In this document: piece after piece, positions 51,278-60,380 of the stretch
Layout of the letters: each line of letters begins with the position of its first letter
How positions within the stretch are numbered: position 1 is the first letter of the stretch
NCBI RefSeq assembly: GCF_007273535.1
Contig: NZ_RIBP01000004.1
Span: 2,828,001-2,892,000 of the forward strand
Source: Niallia circulans
GTDB taxonomy: Bacteria; Bacillota; Bacilli; Bacillales; Cytobacillaceae
Direction of reading: 5' to 3'
Length of the DNA stretch: 64,000 nucleotides
Position numbers and translations under genes: made by a program
The notes under the pieces: model-generated
Told to the model about the DNA's origin: nothing
The model's input: the letters and a program-made list of their open reading frames with translations, nothing else
The model's database searches: none

Positions 51278-54200
51278 ATGATTAATACAGGACAAAAAGA
51301 AACCTATACATTAAAGTCTGCGGATATGTCAGTAAGCTTTTTACCAACAGGCGACATTTTCGAGATGTTTAATGGCAATATAATGATAAATCAGCTACAG
51401 GGTAATCCAATTGATGGTGCTCCGAGTAATCTATTTTTAAGAGTATACACACAAGACGAGGTGGAAATTTATCCATTGCTTGGCATAAAGTCAGCAAGCG
51501 AAGTGAAGTTTTCTGATTCACAAGCTGTATGGTTTGGTAAAGCAGGCACGTTAAACTACCAAATCACGTTTACATTAACAGACAGGAATATTTGGTTTTG
51601 GGATATTGAGCTGGAATGTTCAAAAGCAGTAGTTGACATTATATACGGACAAGATATTGGGCTGGCTACTCGTGGAATGGTTCAATCCAATGAAGCCTAT
51701 ACAAGCCAATATGTAGGACATTCTGTTTTTGAAACAGAGGAAGGCGGAATCGCTGTCTGCTCTAGGCAAAATCAACCGCAGGATGGGCTTTTTCCGTATT
51801 TGCAGCTTGGTTCTTTCATGAAATTAAAGGCATTCTCTACAGACGGCTATCAGTTTTTTGGATTAACTTATAAAGAAACAGATATCCCCGAAGCACTGCT
51901 TAAGGAGCAACTGCAAAATAAGGTATATCAATATGAATTTGCTTATATTGCACTTCAATCTGAAAAAATACACATAGCGGGTAAAGAAAATTTTGTCTTT
52001 TACGGCATTGCAAAGGATAATCACGAAATGGCCATAACTGAGCATGAGTATGTACAAGAAATAAAGACAGCCTTCCAGGAAAAAGTTAACCAGAAAAACT
52101 TTCAAGCCGTTCAAAAACAAACGATGAAGCAAAATATAGGTAAACCTCTCCAAGTACTGTCCATGACATTGGAGGAAATCAATCAGCATTATCCGCAGCG
52201 CTGTCATGAGGAGTTGGAAGGCGACACGTTGCTATCCTTTTTTACAGAAACGCATGAACATATTGTATTAAAGGAGAAGGAAAATGTTGTTGAGCGATCG
52301 CATGGCCACATCATTCTTAGTGGCCAGAACACAACAATTAATGAAAATATTCTTACGTCAACCTCTTATATGTATGGCTTATTTAATACTCAAGTAACTG
52401 TCGGAAATACGACAATAAATAAACTGCTGTCAAATGCGAGAAATGGATTAAATGTAATGAAAGCATCCGGTCAGCGCATTTATGTGGAAATAGACGGAGC
52501 ATATCATTTGTTAACGATGCCGTCACTGTATGAAATGGGCTTTAATTATACGAAATGGTACTATAAAACACACAATGAGACTTTTATTATTACAAACTAT
52601 ACATCAGCCAGTCTGCCGGAAATTCACCTTCACCTTCAAACAAAAAGCGGCAGAGCATACCGCTTTTTTATAACAAACCAAATAACAATCAATCACAATG
52701 AGTTTGATGCTTCTTTCCATATCGAGAAGAATGATAAGCTGCTGACAATAACACCAGCTAGCACAGCTCCAGTTGCAGCAGTCTATCCTAATATTTGCTA
52801 CCATCTATACTTAGATGGAACGAACATGACTGTTACGGACGAAAAAAAGCTGATTAATGGTGCTGAAAGCTTGTCCGCTTCCCTTGTTGTCCTTGATTTG
52901 GAATGTACAAATCAATTTACGCTAACAGTTCAGGGACATATTAACGGGGGAGACTTTATAAAATCGGCAGAAAATTTAGAAACGGAAAAAAAGAAGTATC
53001 AAGCTTTTTATCAAGACATGCTGAATGGCTTTAAGCTGTCACTCCCACAAAAGAAAAGTAAGCACCTTGAGAAACTTAATACATTAGCATGGTGGTACAC
53101 ACATAATATGTTTATCCACTATCTTGTTCCACACGGTTTAGAGCAATATGGCGGTGCTGCTTGGGGTACTCGGGATGTATGTCAGGGGCCTGTTGAATAT
53201 TTTATGGCTGCAGGCAGGTTTGAAATCGTAAAACAAATTCTACTGAAAGTATACACCCATCAATTTAAGGATGATGGAAATTGGCCGCAATGGTTTATGT
53301 TCGATAAATACGAGACAATTCAGGCTGGCGAAAGTCATGGGGATGTTATTGTTTGGCCGTTAAAAGTGTTAGGAGATTATTTATCCGCTACCGAGGATTA
53401 CAGTATATTGGAGGAAGAAATCCCGTATACAGACAGACAAACACTACGAAAGATTTCATCTGCAAGTCTTTTGGAGCATGTCGACAAACAAATAACTTAT
53501 ATAAAAGACCATTTCTTACATGATACATTTTTGTCGGCATATGGAGATGGAGACTGGGATGATACACTGCAGCCGGCAAACAGCCAGTTGAAGAAATATA
53601 TGGTTAGCAGCTGGACTGTCGCACTAACATACCAGGTGTTGAAGCAGTACGCACAAGTCCTCAGAAATTATGATGAATCACTGGCAGATGCTGTTCAATT
53701 GTTAGTTGGTGGAATAGAAAAGGATTTTAAAAGGTTTATACTGAACTCGCCTGAAATTCCTGGATTTCTGTATTTAGAGGATGTGAGGAAAGCCGACCGT
53801 CTCATTCATCCGCAAGATAGCAAAACAGGTATTCAGTATCGCTTACTGCCAATGACCAGAAGTATCATTGCAGAACTATTTACAAAAGAGCAGGCAGAAG
53901 AACATACATCAATAATATTCAATCATCTCCTGCATCCCGATGGTGTTAGACTAATGAACAAACCGGCACCATATACAGGCGGAGTCAGCGTCCAATTTAA
54001 GCGTGCCGAACAAGCAGCCAATTTCGGAAGAGAAATAGGTCTGCAATATGTACATGCACATATCCGCTTCATTGAAGCGATGGCTAAATTGGGAAAGGCT
54101 GAAGAGGCTTGGCATGCTCTTGCAGTCATCAATCCGATTAATATTAAGTCAGTTGTTCCAAATGCAGAACGCAGACAAAGCAATGCGTATTTTAGCAGCT

Positions 54201-54613
54201 CTGACGGAAAGTTTTCTAATAGATATGAGGCAGCCGAACGATTTAACGAACTGCAAGCAGGAAATGTTGCCGTCAAAGGAGGCTGGCGCATCTACTCAAG
54301 CGGTCCAGGCATTTATATGAATCAGCTAATCTCCAATTGCCTTGGAATTCGGCAGCTGCCCAAATACCTTGTTCTTGACCCTGTTCTTTCAAAGGACTTG
54401 GACGGACTTAGATTTGAATTTGTTATTTATGGGAAGGCAGTTACTTTTATATTTAAGCAAACAAATGGAGAGAAGAAAATTACTGTTAACAACCAAGAAC
54501 TTGCAGCAGAAACAGCAAAAAACCGGTATAGAGACGGTGCATTTCTTCTTCCTAAAGCACAGCTTTTAAACTATTTACAGGAAGGTATGAATGAGATAGT
54601 TGTTCAACATTAA
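51278..54613 (+). CDS. GH94 phosphorylase, probable 1,2-beta-oligoglucan phosphorylase
   Basis: 1111 residues from ATG 51278, with GGAGGA upstream; the earlier frame start at 51251 lacks one. The large size, N-terminal beta-sandwich and (alpha/alpha)6 barrel fit the GH94 family. The barrel motifs are LAWWYTHNMFIHYL, RDVCQGPVEYF and the acid region YGDGDWDDTLQPAN. Length and cluster (GH3 + LacI) match the Listeria innocua 1,2-beta-oligoglucan phosphorylase, which forms glucose-1-phosphate from beta-1,2-glucans. A direct test of linkage is not possible here. No signal peptide. Confidence 0.83.
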   Translation: MINTGQKETYTLKSADMSVSFLPTGDIFEMFNGNIMINQLQGNPIDGAPSNLFLRVYTQDEVEIYPLLGIKSASEVKFSDSQAVWFGKAGTLNYQITFTLTDRNIWFWDIELECSKAVVDIIYGQDIGLATRGMVQSNEAYTSQYVGHSVFETEEGGIAVCSRQNQPQDGLFPYLQLGSFMKLKAFSTDGYQFFGLTYKETDIPEALLKEQLQNKVYQYEFAYIALQSEKIHIAGKENFVFYGIAKDNHEMAITEHEYVQEIKTAFQEKVNQKNFQAVQKQTMKQNIGKPLQVLSMTLEEINQHYPQRCHEELEGDTLLSFFTETHEHIVLKEKENVVERSHGHIILSGQNTTINENILTSTSYMYGLFNTQVTVGNTTINKLLSNARNGLNVMKASGQRIYVEIDGAYHLLTMPSLYEMGFNYTKWYYKTHNETFIITNYTSASLPEIHLHLQTKSGRAYRFFITNQITINHNEFDASFHIEKNDKLLTITPASTAPVAAVYPNICYHLYLDGTNMTVTDEKKLINGAESLSASLVVLDLECTNQFTLTVQGHINGGDFIKSAENLETEKKKYQAFYQDMLNGFKLSLPQKKSKHLEKLNTLAWWYTHNMFIHYLVPHGLEQYGGAAWGTRDVCQGPVEYFMAAGRFEIVKQILLKVYTHQFKDDGNWPQWFMFDKYETIQAGESHGDVIVWPLKVLGDYLSATEDYSILEEEIPYTDRQTLRKISSASLLEHVDKQITYIKDHFLHDTFLSAYGDGDWDDTLQPANSQLKKYMVSSWTVALTYQVLKQYAQVLRNYDESLADAVQLLVGGIEKDFKRFILNSPEIPGFLYLEDVRKADRLIHPQDSKTGIQYRLLPMTRSIIAELFTKEQAEEHTSIIFNHLLHPDGVRLMNKPAPYTGGVSVQFKRAEQAANFGREIGLQYVHAHIRFIEAMAKLGKAEEAWHALAVINPINIKSVVPNAERRQSNAYFSSSDGKFSNRYEAAERFNELQAGNVAVKGGWRIYSSGPGIYMNQLISNCLGIRQLPKYLVLDPVLSKDLDGLRFEFVIYGKAVTFIFKQTNGEKKITVNNQELAAETAKNRYRDGAFLLPKAQLLNYLQEGMNEIVVQH

Positions 54614-54657
54614 AAAATACGGCATGTAGGGCTAATCTGCTCTACATGCCGTATTTT
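54614..54657 (+). terminator. Intrinsic terminator after the GH94 gene
   Basis: A perfect 16-bp stem, AAAATACGGCATGTAG with CTACATGCCGTATTTT. The symmetrical A/T arms would let it work in both directions. Confidence 0.92.
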
Positions 54658-54751
54658 ATTTGCTGCGATCATCCTTCAGCCGTCGTTTCTTAGAAGCTTT
54701 AGGCTGGAAACCTGCAAACGTAAAAAAGTGAAGATAGACTCAGTTATTTGA

Positions 54752-54780
54752 AGCCAGGAAATCAAAACGATTTCCTGGTT
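54752..54780. other. Hairpin upstream of the LacI gene
   Basis: AGCCAGGAAATC and GATTTCCTGGTT form a stem with a 5-base loop. It has no T-run and lies 118 bases before the LacI start; role unclear. Confidence 0.4.
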
Positions 54781-54897
54781 CCCTTCATTACGTTAAAAAT
54801 AACTTTACACACTACAAGTACTATCATGATAATTTTGATAAAATAGGAGTATTGATTTAAATTACATCGCAACTTTAACAGTTTGGGGGGAGCTTTA

Positions 54898-55854
54898 ATG
54901 GCAGGTATTAAGGACATCGCAAAGGAAGCTGGTGTTTCTATTTCTACTGTTTCGTATGCGCTGAATGGGAGTCCGAAAGTAACGGAGGAGACAAGAAGCC
55001 GGATTTTAGCTATTGCTGATCGGCTGGGATATGTGCCAAATGCAGCGGCAAGAATGCTGAAGGTGAAGCAAACAAAGATCATTGGGGTCTTTTTGGCTGA
55101 TTATGGCGGCTATTTTTATGGTCCGCTGCTTCGTGGAATGCGTGAGGCTTTAAACGAAAAAGGGTATGAATTAATTGCGTGCTCTGGTGTTCAGTCCCAT
55201 CGGCTTTTGCTGGAAAAGGTCATTGATGGCGGCATTATTTTAGATCAGGCTTTCACAGATGAGGAGCTGCTTAATTATGCTGACAAAAGCTATAAAGTAG
55301 TAGTGCTGGACAGAGAGCTCGTTCATGAAAATATTAAAGGTGTGCTTCTGGATAATATGGCTGGTGCAAGATTAGCTGTTAGAAAGCTTCTTGAAAACAA
55401 TGTAAACAAACTGTATGCAGTCACGGGTCCTGTTGGTTCATATGATTCAAATAAACGGATGGAAGGTGTTAGAGCGGAACTGCAGTTGTTCCCAAGTGTA
55501 GAGCTGATTGAGCATCAAGGTAATTTCTTAAAGGATTCTGGTGAGGAGGCAGCAAGGCAGATTTTTGCGAACTACAGTGAACCTATTGCGATATTTTGCT
55601 TTAATGATGAAATGGCGGTTGGAATTTATCGTTATTTGCAAGATAAACAATATGAAATAGGAAAAGATGTGTTTCTTGTTGGTTTTGATAATATTGAGTT
55701 AGCGCAATATATGGTGCCAAGATTAAGCACCATCAGCTATTCGAGCTATGAATGGGGTTCAATAGCTGCTGATAATTTATTAAAGCTGCTGTCAAACGAA
55801 CCAGTAGAAAATGAACAAATAGATGTAACGATAACGGTTGGCGGCTCTTCATAA
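54898..55854 (+). CDS. LacI-family transcription regulator
   Basis: 318 residues from ATG 54898, with GGGGGGAG upstream. The N-terminal helix-turn-helix reads IKDIAKEAGVSISTVSYALN, and the hinge and periplasmic-binding-like sensor domain follow (IIGVFLADYGGYFYGPLLRG, FCFNDEMAVGIYRYL, VGFDNIELAQYM). Directly downstream of the GH3/GH94 genes, it likely represses them until a beta-glucan fragment binds (inference). A matching palindrome lies at 49018. Confidence 0.92.
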   Translation: MAGIKDIAKEAGVSISTVSYALNGSPKVTEETRSRILAIADRLGYVPNAAARMLKVKQTKIIGVFLADYGGYFYGPLLRGMREALNEKGYELIACSGVQSHRLLLEKVIDGGIILDQAFTDEELLNYADKSYKVVVLDRELVHENIKGVLLDNMAGARLAVRKLLENNVNKLYAVTGPVGSYDSNKRMEGVRAELQLFPSVELIEHQGNFLKDSGEEAARQIFANYSEPIAIFCFNDEMAVGIYRYLQDKQYEIGKDVFLVGFDNIELAQYMVPRLSTISYSSYEWGSIAADNLLKLLSNEPVENEQIDVTITVGGSS

Positions 55855-55860
55855 TTTTTT

Positions 55861-55894
55861 AAGCCTTAAGTTCTGGAACTTAAGGCTTTTTTTG
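55861..55894 (+). terminator. Intrinsic terminator after the LacI gene
   Basis: AAGCCTTAAGTTC pairs with GAACTTAAGGCTT, then T. Confidence 0.9.
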
Positions 55895-55978
55895 TTTTAT
55901 ATTCTCTTAACCCGCATATTCCCCTGCATCAACAGCAAACTAAAAGTAGTATAAGCTATATTACTTAAGGGGGAAACG

Positions 55979-56341
55979 ATGATGGATTTTCCGACAATAC
56001 AGACCAATTTCTGGGATGCCGTGGCAGCCGTGCCGATTGTGATGGTACTGACACAATTGCTAAAGTGGATTTTTCATATACCAAAAAAATACAGACCAAC
56101 ATCTGCACTTATCTTAGGACTAATAATTTCTGTCTTTTTCAGTCATAGACATAGTCTAACAGCAGGTCTGTTTATGGGGTGGTTTTATGGTTATTCTGCC
56201 ATTGGCTCGTATGCATCCATGAAAACAAGTGTATTAACAATAATAACCAAATGGGAGAGGAAGGATAAATTCCCACGAGTTAGACTGTTTTTAAAAAAGT
56301 TATTTTTACTAAAAAAAGAGTACAACACTTTGCCTGACTAA
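55979..56341 (+). CDS. Small holin-like membrane protein
   Basis: 120 residues with two or three hydrophobic segments (about 15-30, 43-57 and 62-78) and a basic C-terminus (KKLFLLKKEY). The general layout and AIGSYASMKT recall small holin-like proteins of Bacillus. ATG after AAGGGGG. No lysin gene is adjacent. It converges on the recombinase gene. Function uncertain. Confidence 0.55.
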   Translation: MMDFPTIQTNFWDAVAAVPIVMVLTQLLKWIFHIPKKYRPTSALILGLIISVFFSHRHSLTAGLFMGWFYGYSAIGSYASMKTSVLTIITKWERKDKFPRVRLFLKKLFLLKKEYNTLPD

Positions 56342-56374
56342 AAAAGCAGACGGAAAATCATCCATCTGCTTTTT
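56341..56374. terminator. Bidirectional terminator
   Basis: AAAAAGCAGA and TCTGCTTTTT pair between the holin-like gene and the minus-strand recombinase gene. Confidence 0.75.
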
Positions 56375-57335
56375 ATTTCTCAGAAGAGACTTCCTCATCC
56401 AGTGCAAGCAAGTATTGTTTATATCTTCGCAAAGCCGCTTCACTTGTTAAGGAGAAGCGTTCCATAATATATTCATCCGATCTGCCCTGCTGAATTTCCT
56501 CCAATATTGCGGTATTACGCAAGTTCACTGCTGATATTTTTCGCAAACCTGCCCGCTTGACTTCATCCTTTATCATTTCCTGGATGGCACGAACGGACAA
56601 AGCTTTTGGCTTTTGTCTGTCATAGTCATATTGAAAGGAAAGAGACACATTATTAAATGCGACAAAGAGCGGGTCCTTAGAATGGTATTTCGGGCGGAAT
56701 AGCTCAGGAATTGAGTAAAAATACGTCCTGATATCCTCCATTATTTGCTTTTCAACAGCAAACTTCTTCATCGTTTCCCCAAACGGAATTGAAAGCTCTC
56801 CTTGTGCAAGATTCACATGCTCCATCGTAATGGCAAACACTTCAGTCGGTGTTAGCCCGAATGCTCTGATAAGGGATGCAATGGCAGCATTGCGCTCTAC
56901 AAGAAAATTCCGAGCCGCTTTTTTTCCGGTTGCTTCTGAGTACCGAAGCTTCACCGTATACATGAATTTAGTAAACTCAACGTCCTCAATGAAATCATTG
57001 CTTGTTAAGGAACGGAGCGGTGCCGTATGTGATAATTTATGAATATCATGTGCAGCAATGCATTGATGATATTTTAGAAAACGGCTCAGTACGGTTGCTA
57101 ACCGGCGAATTGTTGCATGAGAAAGTTTTTTTTTATGCAAATAAACGAAGTATTTTTGAATATCGTCTTTTCTTAATGCCTTCAATGTGTTCATATCCGT
57201 TTTTTTCTGCTCTGCTTCAAGCCATGAAAAAAACTTCTTCAAGTCTGATTCATATTGTTTAAGTGTCAATTTAGAGCGTCCGGCTTCGTGCAAATCCTCA
57301 AGGAAAGCATGTGCAAAATCGGGTAATATAGCCAT
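56373..57335 (-). CDS. Tyrosine recombinase-like protein with degenerate active site
   Basis: 320 residues. N-terminal SAM-like core-binding domain (LTLKQYESDLKKFFSWLE, HATIRRLATVLSRFLKYH) and C-terminal catalytic fold. Where active enzymes have GLRxSE, here it is GLTPTEV, so the first Arg is missing. The HxLRH box reads VNLRN, so both His are gone. The LGH position reads RFS. Only the second Arg and a Tyr (LRRYKQY) remain. It is probably not an active recombinase, or its chemistry is changed. No attachment repeats were recognised nearby. Confidence 0.8.
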   Translation of the reverse strand: MAILPDFAHAFLEDLHEAGRSKLTLKQYESDLKKFFSWLEAEQKKTDMNTLKALRKDDIQKYFVYLHKKKLSHATIRRLATVLSRFLKYHQCIAAHDIHKLSHTAPLRSLTSNDFIEDVEFTKFMYTVKLRYSEATGKKAARNFLVERNAAIASLIRAFGLTPTEVFAITMEHVNLAQGELSIPFGETMKKFAVEKQIMEDIRTYFYSIPELFRPKYHSKDPLFVAFNNVSLSFQYDYDRQKPKALSVRAIQEMIKDEVKRAGLRKISAVNLRNTAILEEIQQGRSDEYIMERFSLTSEAALRRYKQYLLALDEEVSSEK

Positions 57336-57439
57336 AAGCTTTCAGCCTCTTTCTTTTTTTGAAAATTTTTATGTATTTAGATTAACTTCTTTCTTTATTT
57401 TAACATAGGTTAGTAATGGAGAGAGAGGGTGGATTTAGG

Positions 57440-58936
57440 TTGATTAGAGCTAAAATTGGAGAATCGACATATGTGATTGGAACAGAGCTAGAAGCACACT
57501 TTAGCTCATTCAAGAAACATATAATCGGAGATGATTTTGCCTACCCTACTGTTTATGGAACCCAGAAATTATTATATGCTGATTGGACGGCGAGCGGAAG
57601 ACTGTATCGGAAAATCGAAGATAACCTTGTTGACATAATTGGTCCATATGTAGCAAATACACATACAGAGTCAAACATAACCGGCACCTATATAACAAAT
57701 GCCTATCATGAGGCAAAAAATATTATAAAAAAACATGTACATGCAAATGAGGATGACATGCTTATTTTTGACGGATTTGGCATGACAGGAGTAATCAATA
57801 AATTCCAAAGATTAATCGGCATTAAACATATGGACAAACGAACACTGACCATAAAGGAAAAACCGATTGTCTTTGTGACACATATGGAGCATCATTCTAA
57901 TTATCTGTCTTGGCTTGAAACATCTGCAGACGTTGTTACGATAAGACCCTCGGCCAATGGCGATGTGGATTACAGTCACTTAGAGGAATTACTTGAGATG
58001 CATAAGCAAAGCACTAGAAAAATAGGAGCATTTACCGCTTGCTCTAATGTAACTGGCAGAAAGACCGATTATCATCGGCTTGCAAAGCTAATGCATCAAT
58101 ATGGGGGCATTTGTCTTGTTGATTTTTCGGCATCTGCTCCATATGAAATGATAAATATGCATCCAGACGATAAAGAAGCTGCCCTTGATATTATCTGTTT
58201 TTCACCACATAAGTTTTTAGGAGGACCAGGTACAAGTGGTGTTCTTATCATGAATAAAAGCCTTGTTCATGCAAAAATCCCTGATCATCCAGGGGGAGGA
58301 ACGATCGACTTTACGAATGGATGGGGTGATGTCCTTTATAAAAAGAATATAGAAGAAAGGGAAGACGGCGGGACCCCAGGCTTTCTTCAAGCGATTCGGA
58401 CTGCCCTCGCTATTCAGCTAAAGGAAGAAATGAATGTCCGGAAAATGCAGGAGCGTGAACAGGAGCTCATTGCTTTATTGATGACAGAGTTAAATAAAAT
58501 ACCGGGAATAACGATACTGGACGGTGAAAATAAAAACCGCCATGGCATTATTTCCGTGATTTGTGAAGGGCTCCATTATGATCTTGGAGCAAAGCTGCTT
58601 AATGACCGGTTTGGCATTCAAGTTCGTGGCGGCTGTTCGTGTGCCGGCCCATATGGTCACTATTTGCTTGGTGTGAGCGAGGCACAATCTAAGCAAATAG
58701 CAGCGGAGGTACAAAAAGGAATCTTTACTAATAAACCTGGATGGATAAGAATCTCGCTTCACCCGACAATGACTAATCAGGAAGTCTATTCGATTATTCA
58801 TGCCTTTAAGAAGATAATTATGTATAAAAAAGAATGGCAAAAGGATTACCGCTATATGCCGAGAAGCAATGAATATGTTTGTGCATTAAGAAGCATGGAT
58901 AATCATACGGATATTTTTAGAGCCTCCTTAAAGTAA
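57440..58936 (+). CDS. Class V aminotransferase-fold enzyme, cysteine-desulfurase-like
   Basis: 498 residues from TTG 57440, with GGGTGG 7 bases upstream; ATG 57416 gives eight more residues but has a weak ribosome site. PLP enzyme motifs: THMEHHSNYLSWLE, ACSNVTGRKTDY, LVDFSASAPYEM, the PLP Lys in FSPHKFLGGPG, and VRGGCSCAGPYGH with the Cys in the loop region. It is longer than SufS or NifS (about 400) and has extra N- and C-terminal segments. Possible sulfur transfer; exact role unknown. No suf genes are adjacent. Confidence 0.87.
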   Translation: MIRAKIGESTYVIGTELEAHFSSFKKHIIGDDFAYPTVYGTQKLLYADWTASGRLYRKIEDNLVDIIGPYVANTHTESNITGTYITNAYHEAKNIIKKHVHANEDDMLIFDGFGMTGVINKFQRLIGIKHMDKRTLTIKEKPIVFVTHMEHHSNYLSWLETSADVVTIRPSANGDVDYSHLEELLEMHKQSTRKIGAFTACSNVTGRKTDYHRLAKLMHQYGGICLVDFSASAPYEMINMHPDDKEAALDIICFSPHKFLGGPGTSGVLIMNKSLVHAKIPDHPGGGTIDFTNGWGDVLYKKNIEEREDGGTPGFLQAIRTALAIQLKEEMNVRKMQEREQELIALLMTELNKIPGITILDGENKNRHGIISVICEGLHYDLGAKLLNDRFGIQVRGGCSCAGPYGHYLLGVSEAQSKQIAAEVQKGIFTNKPGWIRISLHPTMTNQEVYSIIHAFKKIIMYKKEWQKDYRYMPRSNEYVCALRSMDNHTDIFRASLK

Positions 58937-58998
58937 GGAAAGAAGCTTTTTAGTTGAATAAGAATCTGCTATAATAATAACAATTGAATAAAAAGCAA

Positions 58999-59095
58999 AC
59001 CACAGGGGGAGCATGTATGCTGAGAGTGATCTTAAATGATCAGACCCTTTGAACCTGTTAGTTAAGACTAGCGTAGGGATCGTGGCTGAAGCCTA
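58999..59095 (+). ncRNA. TPP riboswitch (THI element)
   Basis: The conserved parts are in order: CCAC of P1, then GGGGGAGC; GCTGAGA; GACCCTTTGAACCTG; GTTAAGACTAGCGTAGGGA; and GTGG closing P1. It sits about 110 bases before a thiamine transporter gene, which is the expected target. On binding thiamine diphosphate such elements turn expression off. Confidence 0.96.
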
Positions 59096-59100
59096 TTTAC

Positions 59101-59130
59101 TAAGTGTTTAATTTAGGATCACTTTTTTTA
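59101..59130 (+). terminator. Riboswitch expression platform with terminator T-run
   Basis: ATTTAGGATCACT (59111-59123) followed by seven T. A local stem AAGTG/CACTT (59102-59106, 59120-59124) is short. The same segment is complementary over 13 bases (one G-U) to AGTGATCTTAAAT in aptamer stem P3 (59025-59037), so a switch between mutually exclusive pairings is likely. Confidence 0.6.
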
Positions 59131-59200
59131 TGCGAAAAAAAGTGCGTTAATTTTACTTCATCTCCCCTTTGGTATGCGTACATAACAAGGGGGATTTTTT

Positions 59201-59809
59201 ATGAAAAAAATGAGGTTAGTCGTCTTAATTGAAATTGCTATTTTTGCAGCTATAGCGTTAGTGTTGGATTTACTGCCTTCTATTCATCTTGGAGCAAGCG
59301 GGTCCATCTCGATTGCCATGGTGCCGATTTTTATAATTGCTTTTCGCTGGGGTTTTAAAGCAAGTGCAACAGCCGGCTTTTTATGGGGACTTTTGCAAAT
59401 CGTAACAGGAGATTTGCAGGCACTGGCATTTTGGCAAGTAATTCTAGAGTATTTCCTAGCATTTGCTTGTATTGGTTTTTCCGGTCTGTTTATGCCGAAA
59501 ATACAAAACAAACTCAAAAACGGAGAAATAGGAGCCGCTTCACTGGTGATGATTGCAGCTATACTCTTAGGCAGTGCTGTCCGCTACTTCTGGCATTTCC
59601 TTGCAGGTGTTACGATTTGGGCACAATACGCACCAGAAGGCCAGTCAGCCTTTGCGTATTCATTATTCTACAATGGTGTCCCGTTCATTGGAGCATCCGT
59701 ATTATGCTCGATTGCAGTTGTCATCTTACTAAGTGCAGCACCGCGGTTGGTACTTGATCGTCCAACTGGGCGCGCAGGCTACTATTCTGAAAATTCGGAA
59801 GCAAAATAA
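59201..59809 (+). CDS. thiT: Thiamine transporter ThiT
   Basis: 202 residues with six transmembrane helices; S-component of an energy-coupling-factor transporter. The family pattern EIAIFAAIALVLDLLPSIHLGASGSISIAMVPI is near the N-terminus (ligand-binding region), with RYFWHFLAGVTIWAQYAPEG later. The TPP riboswitch upstream fixes the substrate as thiamine or a precursor. ATG after AAGGGGGA. Confidence 0.95.
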   Translation: MKKMRLVVLIEIAIFAAIALVLDLLPSIHLGASGSISIAMVPIFIIAFRWGFKASATAGFLWGLLQIVTGDLQALAFWQVILEYFLAFACIGFSGLFMPKIQNKLKNGEIGAASLVMIAAILLGSAVRYFWHFLAGVTIWAQYAPEGQSAFAYSLFYNGVPFIGASVLCSIAVVILLSAAPRLVLDRPTGRAGYYSENSEAK

Positions 59810-59819
59810 TGATTAACAA

Positions 59820-59845
59820 AGGAGTCCAAATGGGGCTCTTTTTTG
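59820..59845 (+). terminator. Intrinsic terminator after thiT
   Basis: GAGTCC pairs with GGGCTC (one G-U), followed by TTTTTT. Confidence 0.75.
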
Positions 59846-59994
59846 TGTGTAATATTCAAATAATATCCACAAAATATACTATTTTGGTTATTGTGAAAAG
59901 AGTAACATTTTCGTGTGATGACCATATAAAAGAAGAAAGGAGGAGCCTTTTAAGTTTTCTGTAGCTTGAAAAAATCAAATTGGGAGTAATTTAT

Positions 59995-60380
59995 GTGAAA
60001 AAGCACAGGACAGCCAGTTTGCTTGCGACAATCACGATTTTTCTTGTATTTACTGTTCCAGCACACGCTGATGATGGGGAATCTGCAGAAACATACATGC
60101 CAATAATTGAAAAACAGGTTAATGAGTTTGATGAAAATGAAGAAGTAGCGATTTATAAGGCTAAAAAAGGGAACGAAACAAAACCAACAAAAAGACTGGT
60201 TATGATAAATGGAATAAACGTACGGGAGTTACAACTTCAGAAACAACCATAAAACAAGATGTTACAGCAGTGGACTGGGCAATATCTAAAAATGGCAAGA
60301 CTTATATTTGGAATTTCGTAATACCAGCAGCTTTAGTTAAGTCAAACAAGACATCTACAATTTATTCTTATAAAGAATAA
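59995..60380 (+). pseudogene. Secreted hypothetical protein gene with frameshift in an A-run
   Basis: From GTG 59995 (GGGAG 8 bases upstream) the frame encodes a signal peptide (LLATITIFLVFTVPAHA) and about 65 residues. At the A5 run 60189-60193 coding character moves to the frame one base back. That frame runs on with KKTGYDKWNKRTGVTTS and then ISKNGKTYIWNFVIPAALV to the TAA at 60378. One added A would restore a protein of about 128 residues. The uncorrected frame stops at 60252. Family unknown. Possible causes are a sequencing error, slippage-based phase variation or decay. Confidence 0.7.

Noticed and set aside
55979..57335. Prophage or integrated element suggested by holin-like and recombinase genes
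   Set aside because: No other phage genes, no attachment repeats seen, and the recombinase has lost key residues.
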